From NCBI GenBank assembly GCA_042096455.1, contig JBELLU010000002.1, positions 1 to 64,000 of the forward strand: a stretch of DNA of 64,000 bases. Reading direction: 5' to 3'. The stretch is from UBA7445 sp042096455. GTDB lineage: Bacteria; Verrucomicrobiota; Verrucomicrobiia; Opitutales; Coraliomargaritaceae. Made by a program: the position numbers and the translations under genes. Shown here piece after piece: positions 44,144 to 52,225 of the stretch; position 1 is the stretch's first letter, and each line of letters starts with the position of its first letter. Under the pieces are notes generated by a model. That model had not been told where the DNA came from. It did no database searches and was given only the letters and a program-made list of their open reading frames with translations.

Positions 44144-45724
44144 ATGCAAATTCGAATGAATAAATTTTGTGTGCTGCTCATGACTGCAGCCATCTTTGTT
44201 GGCGTCAGCAGCTGTTTTGCTAACTCAGATAGGCCCAACGTAGTCTTTATCATTTGCGATGACCTCAACGATTTTACCTCGGTGCAGGGTGGACACCCGC
44301 AAGCGTATACCCCGAACATGGCGCGATTCGCAGAAACGGGAGTCAGCTTTGAAAACGCCTACAGTAATAATCCTGTTTGCGCTCCCTCCCGCGCGAGCCT
44401 CTACACTGGTATTTATCCCCACACTTCAAATAACCTATTTTGGGCAAAATGGTACGAGAACCCCATCCTGAAAAACTCCAAGACGATGATGGAATTCTTT
44501 CGCGAGAACGGCTATCGCGTTGTGGGAACCGGCAAAAATGAACATCACCACCGCCCTTCCGATTGGGATTTTTATAAAGCCAAAACCGATTATGGTCCCT
44601 ATTGGTCCAAAGGTGGCAAAGATCGCTCCGCAAATCCCTGGGTTCCGGAACCCTTTGCCTCAGTTGGCCCCATCGATGGTTCTTATGGCCCACTTCGTAT
44701 GGATCATGAGGGCCAGCCTGAAGGTGCGGGTTGGAAATATAGCTGGGGAAAGGAACATCTCCTCGATTTCAGCGATCCGCAAACTCGCGATCTTACGCCC
44801 GATGAGTTAAATGCCAAATGGGCGGCCCAGACCCTCCGTGAACACGCCGACAATCCCTCTGCTTCGCCCCTTTTCCTCGCGGTCGGCCTTGTTCGTCCAC
44901 ACACCCCTTTGCACGCCCCCCAAGAATTCTTTGACCGATTCCCTGAAGATGAGGTCTTTTTGTACGGACAAATATCCAATGATGCCGCAGACACCTACCT
45001 CAAAACCGCGGATCCTTCAGACGGCAAAGGCATCGATAAAGGCTATCATTACTATCAATTACTCAAGGAATCCTACGAAAACGCTGATGCGGGGGTGAAA
45101 GCATTCCTGCAAGCCTACCTCGCTTGCGTTGCCGCGGTGGATGCATGCATTGGCACGGTCATCAATGCAGTCGAGCGCAACGGTCTAGCCGAGAATACAA
45201 TTATTATTGTAACCAGTGATCACGGCTGGGATATGGGCCAGAAAGACTACCTTTTCAAAAACACGCTTTGGGAAGACAGCACCCGCATTCCCATGATCAT
45301 TCGTGCTCCGGGTGTCAGTCAAGCTGGAGCTAAAACCCGCCAACCGGTCTCACTGATCGACCTCTACCCTACCCTTGTGGACCTTTGTAATTTGGAGGGC
45401 GAAACCCGGAAAAACTCGCAGGGCGCCCCACTGGATGGCTTTAGTATGCGGCCGCTTCTGGAGAATCCCAATGCAGGTGAATGGGACGGCCCCGAAGGCG
45501 CTCTTACGATGCGCTTCGCTGGTCCTAAAAATAACAAAAAAACCAATCAGCAACATTGGGCCTATCGCACCGAGCGCTATCGCTATATCCTATACAATGA
45601 CGACAATGAGGAACTTTATGACCATCATAACGATCCCCACGAGTGGCGAAACCTTGCCGAAAACCCAGCATACTCCTCGCTGAAAACAGAATACAGACAG
45701 GCTATTTTCAAACAAATACAATAG
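44144..45724 (+). CDS. Exported sulfatase, iduronate-2-sulfatase-like
   Basis: The 526-residue protein has a signal peptide (to about residue 27; the ATG at 44156 is an alternative start) and the core motifs of the iduronate-2-sulfatase-like group: IICDDLNDF, CAPSR with Cys79, TGIYPHTSNN and GTGKNEHHHRPSDW. It is the closest relative in the window of the sulfatase at 9564-11318 but lacks the EF-hand tail. It is the last gene of the cassette with the transporter. Such enzymes act on several sulfated polymers, so the position of the sulfate is not decided by the family. Confidence 0.93.
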   Translation: MQIRMNKFCVLLMTAAIFVGVSSCFANSDRPNVVFIICDDLNDFTSVQGGHPQAYTPNMARFAETGVSFENAYSNNPVCAPSRASLYTGIYPHTSNNLFWAKWYENPILKNSKTMMEFFRENGYRVVGTGKNEHHHRPSDWDFYKAKTDYGPYWSKGGKDRSANPWVPEPFASVGPIDGSYGPLRMDHEGQPEGAGWKYSWGKEHLLDFSDPQTRDLTPDELNAKWAAQTLREHADNPSASPLFLAVGLVRPHTPLHAPQEFFDRFPEDEVFLYGQISNDAADTYLKTADPSDGKGIDKGYHYYQLLKESYENADAGVKAFLQAYLACVAAVDACIGTVINAVERNGLAENTIIIVTSDHGWDMGQKDYLFKNTLWEDSTRIPMIIRAPGVSQAGAKTRQPVSLIDLYPTLVDLCNLEGETRKNSQGAPLDGFSMRPLLENPNAGEWDGPEGALTMRFAGPKNNKKTNQQHWAYRTERYRYILYNDDNEELYDHHNDPHEWRNLAENPAYSSLKTEYRQAIFKQIQ

Positions 45725-45880
45725 ATGCTTCGTGCTTTCCAATTTCCGGCATTGAGATTCTGACCGTGTTAATATTTATGAAAAGAAAGAAATGGGTAGC
45801 AGGTCGAGACAGCGGCGCTAAGTCAACTCGCCTAAGTATATACCTCTAGCGAAAAGCCCATGGAATAGACCGCCCTGCCC

Positions 45881-45957
45881 TTGCGTTTAGTTAGCTGGTC
45901 TTTCGCCAGTTTTTAGGATGGCGCGTTGCGCGTGGTCGCAAGAAATAATATCATAAC
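45881..45957 (-). pseudogene. Possible sulfatase 3'-end relic
   Basis: This stretch resembles the reverse strand at 121-200, the end of the first sulfatase gene. It shares AGCTGGTCTT and GCGCGTGGT at matching spacing, about 70-75 percent identical by eye, with a small indel. Translated, it begins DIISCDHAQRAILK, similar to the DFIARYHAHRATVK of that sulfatase, then loses frame. It sits just beyond the stop codon of the GH106 gene. It may be the remnant of a lost sulfatase gene, but the match is short. Confidence 0.45.
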
Positions 45958-45958
45958 T

Positions 45959-48900
45959 TTATAATTTAATTGCTTCGGAGGTGACAAGCTTCACCGGACC
46001 GAGCAAACCGGATGGCATCAGATCGGCGTCCTTTTCGTCATGATAAAATGGATATAACGTCCAAGTAATTTTCTCATTAGCTGGTAACTTCCAGTCACCG
46101 AGAATGCGATTCTTCCAGCAATTGGTTACCTTGATTTCCAACTTGTTGGCGCCTACTTGAGCCACATCTGTGATATCGACATGGAAGGGATTTTTCCATA
46201 CAATGCCGAGATTCTGGCGATTAACGAGCACTTCTGCGATGTTATGTACTGTGCCGAGATCAAGCCAGATGCGACGACCTTTACTAAAATGGGAGGCAGG
46301 TATATTAATTGACTGAGTGTAGGTGGCAGTGCCGGAGAAATACTTAATGCCAAACTCCGGGTGTTCGGTCCAGGATTTCAGCTGGTCGAAAACTATTTCT
46401 CCTGTGGGTGCGCCACGATCAGCCTGAAATGTTACCGTCCAAGCCTGAGGCAGTGTTATCGCCTCAGGAATATTACGGACAACCTTCTGAGACGTTTTAC
46501 CGCTTTGGCGAGTCACTGCGTAGCTCGCATTTTCCCAAACGGTATAAGTGCCTGCATCGTTGTGAAGTGAGACCGGCTCGCCACCCTTGGTTACTACAAC
46601 TACAGGATCATGCCTGTCAGATGGCTGACGGAAGATCACAAAACGTGAACCGTATGGATCCATTTTCAACGGCAATGAAGTCACTGTACCGTTATCTATA
46701 AAAACTGACGCAGTGGTCTTTTCGCCTGTCACGGCATCCCAAATTTCCGGTACCAGACCACTAACACGGAAGGTAAGCTTCAGGTCTTGAGATTGGTCGT
46801 TTTGATAGGACACAAAATACATCTCACCATTGTCCAGTTTGCGGTGGATATAGCGTACGTCGGCCTCGCCTGAGTCAAAATCCTGCACGAGGGCATCTTC
46901 TGCAAGAATGGTTTCAAATGACTTACCCGTGATCACCCGGCCCTTACCGACACGTCGTTCTCCTGGCCCGGTAGTTTCCGGCCAAAGCATCGCAGCCAAG
47001 GCTTGAATGTTATCATCCGCATGCGGGAAATCTGCTAGCGTCGGTGCGCGAGTCGGACGTGGACCGATCACAGTCGCACCTGCTTCGACGAGCTCAAGAA
47101 CCTTCTCCAGCGCAGCAGGCGTGTAGCGAGCATGCGCAGGCAAAACAAGGTATTGATAGCGCATTCCACTTGGTAATGCTACAAATCCATTCTCTACGAA
47201 CATAGTCGCAAAAGTGGTGTAGTCGCAGACGTCATAATCATAGCCCTTTGGTAGGACTGGTAGCATACGTTTACGTTCATCCAATACGCCTGGAGCAAAG
47301 AACCATGCGCTGCCGGGAACGTCTTGCCCGTAGTAGTAGCAGACATCTGCAAAGAAGCGCCCCTGGCGCAGCATGTATTGGCAGCGACGTAGATAGGTAA
47401 TCCATGCCTGACCGGGTTCCCACCATGTCGTGGTGCGTTCCAGGTTTAAGCCGAACTGACCGAGTCCAACGCCTGGGATTTTTTCATCCGGCTGATGCGC
47501 ATAGCGGTGAAAAACGATTTCGTTCATGCCCTTGCAAAACTGGCGGTCACCGACGGGCTTGAGGATTTCCGGATATTGCGTAAATCCATCGTGGTGCGCA
47601 AAGGAGGTAAACGCCTCACAGGAAATCACTTCTTTGCCATAAACATGGCCGGCAGTGGCCGCTTCTTTGGTATTGTCCTGTCCTCCCCGCCAGTGCGGGA
47701 ACTTATCATTCGGCTCACCGCCCAGCCAGAACTCGCCCTGGGGGATGTCCATTTTGCCTTGGACCTGAATTTGATCACACTGAATCGGAATACCAATGCC
47801 TGGTGCTTCAGCAGAAAGCTTGACGCCCCATTCATGTACGTAGTCGGCGAAAGCACCATAAAAATTGTCGGCAAGCAGGTCACCGATAGTGCGACGGTAG
47901 TCCCAGAGGAAACGTTCTGTTTGATCCAAATCCCCAACAAACCGACCGGTTAAGGTAATCAGCCATTTCGTCATATCGTAACCACGACGAACTTCAAATT
48001 CTTCCGGAAATTTCGCGGTCCATGTTTGGCAGTTCGCTTCCCAGCTATCGATATTCATTTCCACCACCGTGCGACCAGTCAGCTCGCCCATTCGTTCAAG
48101 GATATTTTTGGTCACACCACTGTCCAAGTGATGGTAGAGAGCTTCCTTGTTAAATTTATCGACTTCCAGCCCTTCAGTGCGCTTTGAGGCCGGGTGAATC
48201 AAGTTACCATTGGTAGTATGACCAAAGCGTAAGATCGTCCACTGTCCTGCAGGAAATTCGTAATCCAAACTTCCATCCCCTTGTAAATAGGGAGTGAGGT
48301 CAAGAATCTGGTCTACTGCAATGGTGTGATCATCCGCTACCTTCTGAGTCGAGAGATCGGAAATTGTCGGGTGCGTACGCATCCGGGCCGACTTTGTGAA
48401 AATATTAGCTAAACGAGCGGACAAAAAATTGAGCTCGTAGATTTTCATTGGCACATTCGGATTTGGGGATGCGTTCGGAAATTCGAGCTTCACATACTTA
48501 ACAGTTGCATCGGGGAATCCTTGAACAAGCTCTTCACGGCGTGGGTCATAGTGCGCAATCCAGCGTCTAAAGTTCGCTAAGTAACGCCAGTTTTTGCCAT
48601 CATCACTGCCATAAATCTTAAAGGTGCGGCTTGCACTGTCTTCATGTAGCTCAATGTCCAGCGAACGCACCGTCTCGGGTTGGGAGAACTCAAATGTCAC
48701 TGAACGCGGACCAGCGCCGTGATTGGCCCCCGGAAGCTCGACGTAGCTTTCACCATCGCCGTCAATAGCCGCGGACCAATCAAACTCGGGAAAATCTTCT
48801 GAGTGCACGCTCTTGATTACGGAAGACAGTGGCACCGCTTCGCCCGGTAAGGAGGGATAAGCCAGCACCGCAACATCTCGATAAAAGCCGCGCGACTTAT

Positions 48901-49408
48901 TCGGTTGCGGTAATTGGATGGGGCCCCGAGTTGGTCCCGAAACAAATTTATGGCGCCAATGAATATCCTGCATTGATTGCTCCGGCGAAACCCATGGACC
49001 GCCAGCGACCCAACCGGGGCAACTCCCAAAACTGAACTCCAGCCCCAGACGCTCACACTCATTTACGGCAAATTCGACTTTTTCATACCAAATGTCGGTG
49101 CCCACTACATCGTCACCGACGGTCCATGCCTCACCCCCTTGTGGTAAGTTCACCATGTGCACCCCCTTGTAGCCCATGGTCTTCATTGCCTCCAGGTCCT
49201 TAGTGATGCCCTCCTTCGTGACGCGCTCGTTAATCCAGTGCCACCAAGTGCGTGGCCCGTATTCCATTATAGGATCATCGAAGCCTTGATCCAAGCTCGG
49301 TTCGATTGCACCGAGCTTAGCCATTGCATTTGACTGAACTGGTAACAACGTGATCGCAGCAAGCGTCATGAGAGACAAAATTGGGGTAGTTTTTATTGAG
49401 ATTTTCAT
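45959..49408 (-). CDS. Exported GH106 alpha-L-rhamnosidase
   Basis: The 1149-residue protein is a GH106 inverting alpha-L-rhamnosidase. A signal peptide of about 28 residues precedes the family opening: YGPRTWWHWINERVTKEGI (WWHW at residues 55-58), then EFSFGSCPGW. The segment DSWEANCQTWT, with Glu457, and the following FEVRRGYD match the catalytic region of the family as I remember it. C-terminal beta-sandwich domains include a GH2-type sugar-binding module (IWLDLGTVHNIAEVLVN) and end near residue 1149. It releases terminal rhamnose in the periplasm or outside. It has its own upstream region (49409-49627) and is not tightly linked to the sulfatase beyond. Confidence 0.93.
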   Translation of the reverse strand: MKISIKTTPILSLMTLAAITLLPVQSNAMAKLGAIEPSLDQGFDDPIMEYGPRTWWHWINERVTKEGITKDLEAMKTMGYKGVHMVNLPQGGEAWTVGDDVVGTDIWYEKVEFAVNECERLGLEFSFGSCPGWVAGGPWVSPEQSMQDIHWRHKFVSGPTRGPIQLPQPNKSRGFYRDVAVLAYPSLPGEAVPLSSVIKSVHSEDFPEFDWSAAIDGDGESYVELPGANHGAGPRSVTFEFSQPETVRSLDIELHEDSASRTFKIYGSDDGKNWRYLANFRRWIAHYDPRREELVQGFPDATVKYVKLEFPNASPNPNVPMKIYELNFLSARLANIFTKSARMRTHPTISDLSTQKVADDHTIAVDQILDLTPYLQGDGSLDYEFPAGQWTILRFGHTTNGNLIHPASKRTEGLEVDKFNKEALYHHLDSGVTKNILERMGELTGRTVVEMNIDSWEANCQTWTAKFPEEFEVRRGYDMTKWLITLTGRFVGDLDQTERFLWDYRRTIGDLLADNFYGAFADYVHEWGVKLSAEAPGIGIPIQCDQIQVQGKMDIPQGEFWLGGEPNDKFPHWRGGQDNTKEAATAGHVYGKEVISCEAFTSFAHHDGFTQYPEILKPVGDRQFCKGMNEIVFHRYAHQPDEKIPGVGLGQFGLNLERTTTWWEPGQAWITYLRRCQYMLRQGRFFADVCYYYGQDVPGSAWFFAPGVLDERKRMLPVLPKGYDYDVCDYTTFATMFVENGFVALPSGMRYQYLVLPAHARYTPAALEKVLELVEAGATVIGPRPTRAPTLADFPHADDNIQALAAMLWPETTGPGERRVGKGRVITGKSFETILAEDALVQDFDSGEADVRYIHRKLDNGEMYFVSYQNDQSQDLKLTFRVSGLVPEIWDAVTGEKTTASVFIDNGTVTSLPLKMDPYGSRFVIFRQPSDRHDPVVVVTKGGEPVSLHNDAGTYTVWENASYAVTRQSGKTSQKVVRNIPEAITLPQAWTVTFQADRGAPTGEIVFDQLKSWTEHPEFGIKYFSGTATYTQSINIPASHFSKGRRIWLDLGTVHNIAEVLVNRQNLGIVWKNPFHVDITDVAQVGANKLEIKVTNCWKNRILGDWKLPANEKITWTLYPFYHDEKDADLMPSGLLGPVKLVTSEAIKL

Positions 49409-49442
49409 AAAGTTATTTAGTACATTATCTTAATTAAGTAGC

Positions 49443-49468
49443 TGGGTATGGAAAAATGATTATACCCA
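49443..49468. promoter_or_regulatory. Inverted repeat upstream of the GH106 gene
   Basis: An exact 7-base inverted repeat, TGGGTAT at 49443-49449 and ATACCCA at 49462-49468, lies about 35 bases upstream of the GH106 start codon. It could be an operator or a leader hairpin. The rest of the 219-base gap up to 49627 shows no gene. Confidence 0.3.
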
Positions 49469-49627
49469 TTTTGAGTGGTTTGGTAGCAGTGTCAGACAGT
49501 GTTTTTGTAGATGAAGATGTATATTAGCATAGATTGGGTCTCATTGTAGATGGACTCGCTGCTATAATTTTTGCACATTTTGATTTGTGCTTGCCATGTG
49601 ATTACCGTCGTAACTCCTAGCCGCTGA

Positions 49628-52225
49628 CTATTTTTCAACGGTTACCACTAGATTGTCGATCTGCACTGCAGAACCAGGGGCACCAAGCCCAATGAGCTGA
49701 ATTTCGCCCGGTCGATCAAAGTGGTATTTGGAGTAAGGCACCTGCATCGCCCAAGTTCGTCCGTCCTCGGAAGTCAGGACAATCGATAGCTGCCGATCAC
49801 TATTCACACCAAATTGTGCGGACAGCTCCAAATGATACCAAGTATCAGGCTCCAACACCGCCAGATTATGGTCGCCGACCTTAACATCATCTGGTCCAAA
49901 TGATATATTGCCAGCCTCGATACGATCACGCCGCAGGGTCATTTTGATCGATCCGGGTGCATCCGAATCCAACATCAGATCAAGCGACACCCGGTATACA
50001 CCAGTGCTCGGTTCTTTCGGGAAACGCAGTGGAACATTCGCCAGCGGCATCCAATCGCGCTCCAATCCTTTCACCTCCTCCAGGCGCAAACATTGCCCCT
50101 GTGTAGCGTTACCGTTGTTCGACAAAATCAAACCGTCACCAGAGGTGTTTAATCCCGAGAGCCTCTGGGCTTCAAAATCGAAGGATGCGAGTACTGTCCG
50201 TCCTGCTTGGGCCGCTGTGCGATGCTTAAAAATCGCCTTTCGGTCAATCGGTGCCTTAACAGTGGGCTCCGGATACCCCGCAAATACAGCCACATCGACC
50301 AATTCCTGACCATCCTGCTTCATTTTCGGACGGTCAATTGTAGGATATATCGCCATGAAATTGTTTTCATCGACGAGATTTACGAAATAGTGAGTCGTCC
50401 CCTCCGGCAACTCAAAGAGGACGCGATCTTTTCCTTTCAATTGTCCTGAAGCTCTCAGCCATTCTCGACCATTGTTGGGAGAATAAATAAGGTCGGCAAA
50501 AACAAGGTCGGCTCCATTGTGGCGATAGTAAACTCCCATCATGTTCTTTCGTTGTACGTGCTTGAGAATCACCGGTGCCTTATCCTTGTGCGGAAGATCT
50601 GCGCTGGAAATAGCATTCCAGTACGGAATCCGCCCTCCCGTTTCTTTAATTTGCGAACTTAAAAGCGCATCGAGTTCGGCCGTTTTTTCAGGCATCTTAG
50701 CAGATAAATCATGCGCTTCTTCAATATCGACCCGTACTTGTTTGCCACCTTCGGTGCGATATAACTGATAAAGTGATAATCTTGGCGCTCTCCTGCCGTA
50801 TCGGCGCACCAACTTATAATCCCCTACCCGAATCGACGAGGTGTTCTCCATTTGCGGAAAATGCCACATCATGGTATTACGAATCTGCCCATTGGAATCT
50901 CGGACCAAGGTAGCATCCGTTGGATCAGTAGTGAGCAGAGGTGCCAGATCGCAACCATCAAAAACCTTGTTCGCCGGCTTCTTTGATTGAATCAGCGATA
51001 GAATTGTCGGGTAAAAATCCATGCCATTGGCCATTACATTCGTCTGCACATTCGCTGGAATTCCCGGACCTGCTATAATCAACGGCACACGAGTTCCGCC
51101 TTCATGCACCGAAATCTTACCGCGGTCCAACGGGTAGTTATCGGTAAACACCGCACCAGGATAGCCCTCCATGCCGCCATTGTCTGACGAAAATATAATG
51201 TAAGTGTTATCGATTAGCTTGTGACCCGGACGGCGGGGATCCTCAGTCTTTTCAAGATAATCGAAAATTTGCCCGAGATAATAATCCAGCTGCTCCACCA
51301 TTGCGCAATAAAAGGGATTGGTTTGACCGGGCTGGTTCCACGCTTTTTTGTGCGCCTCAGTTATATTGACGCCCAATTTCTGCTCATACTTTCGCAATAG
51401 TGCTTCGCTGCGCATCACAATCGGCGTATGCACCAACCACGTCGCATAATAGAGGAAGAAGGGCTGATCGCGGTTCTCCTTAATAAAGTTTAGCGCAGCA
51501 TCCTGCGGCACATCAAAGGGGAATCCATTGGCATCTAAACGATAAGGGTCATTCGGATCAGTGGTCGCAAATCCAGTCAGGCGGTCCGGCTTCATATTTT
51601 CCTGAACACCGCGATGATGGGTGGACTGATCAAAGCCGTGATAATACGGCGTCGGATAGTCGTAGTGATGCTTGGAGATGTGCCACTTACCACTATGGGC
51701 GGTCACATAACCTTCCGCTTTCATCGCTTCAGCAAGAGTATAGCGTTCCGTCGGCATTCGGGCAGTATAAAACGGCGCAATGGTCGGGACTTCAGGACGT
51801 GCGGGATGAGGCGGAAAACCTCCCGCCACAGAAGTCATTTCCCCTCGTGCCGGATGTAGGCCGCTAAGGATGGCTGCCCTACTAGGGGCACAGACCGGTG
51901 CGGGGGAATATCCCTGCCAAAACAGCACGCCTTTTTTAGCCAATGCATCCAGATTCGGCGTCTCCATCGGCGAAGGTTCGTCGATGTCATAACACTTTAC
52001 ATCCTGCCAGCCGAGGTCATCGACCAATATCAGGATCACATTAGGTTTTTCCTTAGCTGCTGCCGATAGACCGCTCAGTAGGACTGGCACAACCAGCCAA
52101 ACAAGAAGTAACTTTAAGGAAAAAGTATTTGAAGCCCTAATACGACCATTCAAAAGGCGTGTAAAAGATAGACTAATTGTATTCACGATAGATTTAGATT
52201 CATTAAATGTTAACCAAAAGATCAT
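49628..52225 (-). CDS. Exported sulfatase with C-terminal binding-type domain
   Basis: The 865-residue protein overlaps the stop of the upstream GH78 gene by four bases (ATGA), which fixes its start and shows translational coupling. A long N-terminal segment (residues 1-35) precedes the hydrophobic stretch LLLVWLVVPVLLSGLSAAA. The core has Asp69-Asp70 in LVDDLGWQDV, CAPSR with Cys112 and GKWHISKHH. From about residue 530 a fibronectin-like part, then a C-terminal jelly roll (about residues 680-863, starting VLASFDFEAQRLSG) may bind carbohydrate. With the GH78 genes it should remove sulfate from a rhamnose-containing polymer. Confidence 0.92.
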   Translation of the reverse strand: MIFWLTFNESKSIVNTISLSFTRLLNGRIRASNTFSLKLLLVWLVVPVLLSGLSAAAKEKPNVILILVDDLGWQDVKCYDIDEPSPMETPNLDALAKKGVLFWQGYSPAPVCAPSRAAILSGLHPARGEMTSVAGGFPPHPARPEVPTIAPFYTARMPTERYTLAEAMKAEGYVTAHSGKWHISKHHYDYPTPYYHGFDQSTHHRGVQENMKPDRLTGFATTDPNDPYRLDANGFPFDVPQDAALNFIKENRDQPFFLYYATWLVHTPIVMRSEALLRKYEQKLGVNITEAHKKAWNQPGQTNPFYCAMVEQLDYYLGQIFDYLEKTEDPRRPGHKLIDNTYIIFSSDNGGMEGYPGAVFTDNYPLDRGKISVHEGGTRVPLIIAGPGIPANVQTNVMANGMDFYPTILSLIQSKKPANKVFDGCDLAPLLTTDPTDATLVRDSNGQIRNTMMWHFPQMENTSSIRVGDYKLVRRYGRRAPRLSLYQLYRTEGGKQVRVDIEEAHDLSAKMPEKTAELDALLSSQIKETGGRIPYWNAISSADLPHKDKAPVILKHVQRKNMMGVYYRHNGADLVFADLIYSPNNGREWLRASGQLKGKDRVLFELPEGTTHYFVNLVDENNFMAIYPTIDRPKMKQDGQELVDVAVFAGYPEPTVKAPIDRKAIFKHRTAAQAGRTVLASFDFEAQRLSGLNTSGDGLILSNNGNATQGQCLRLEEVKGLERDWMPLANVPLRFPKEPSTGVYRVSLDLMLDSDAPGSIKMTLRRDRIEAGNISFGPDDVKVGDHNLAVLEPDTWYHLELSAQFGVNSDRQLSIVLTSEDGRTWAMQVPYSKYHFDRPGEIQLIGLGAPGSAVQIDNLVVTVEK

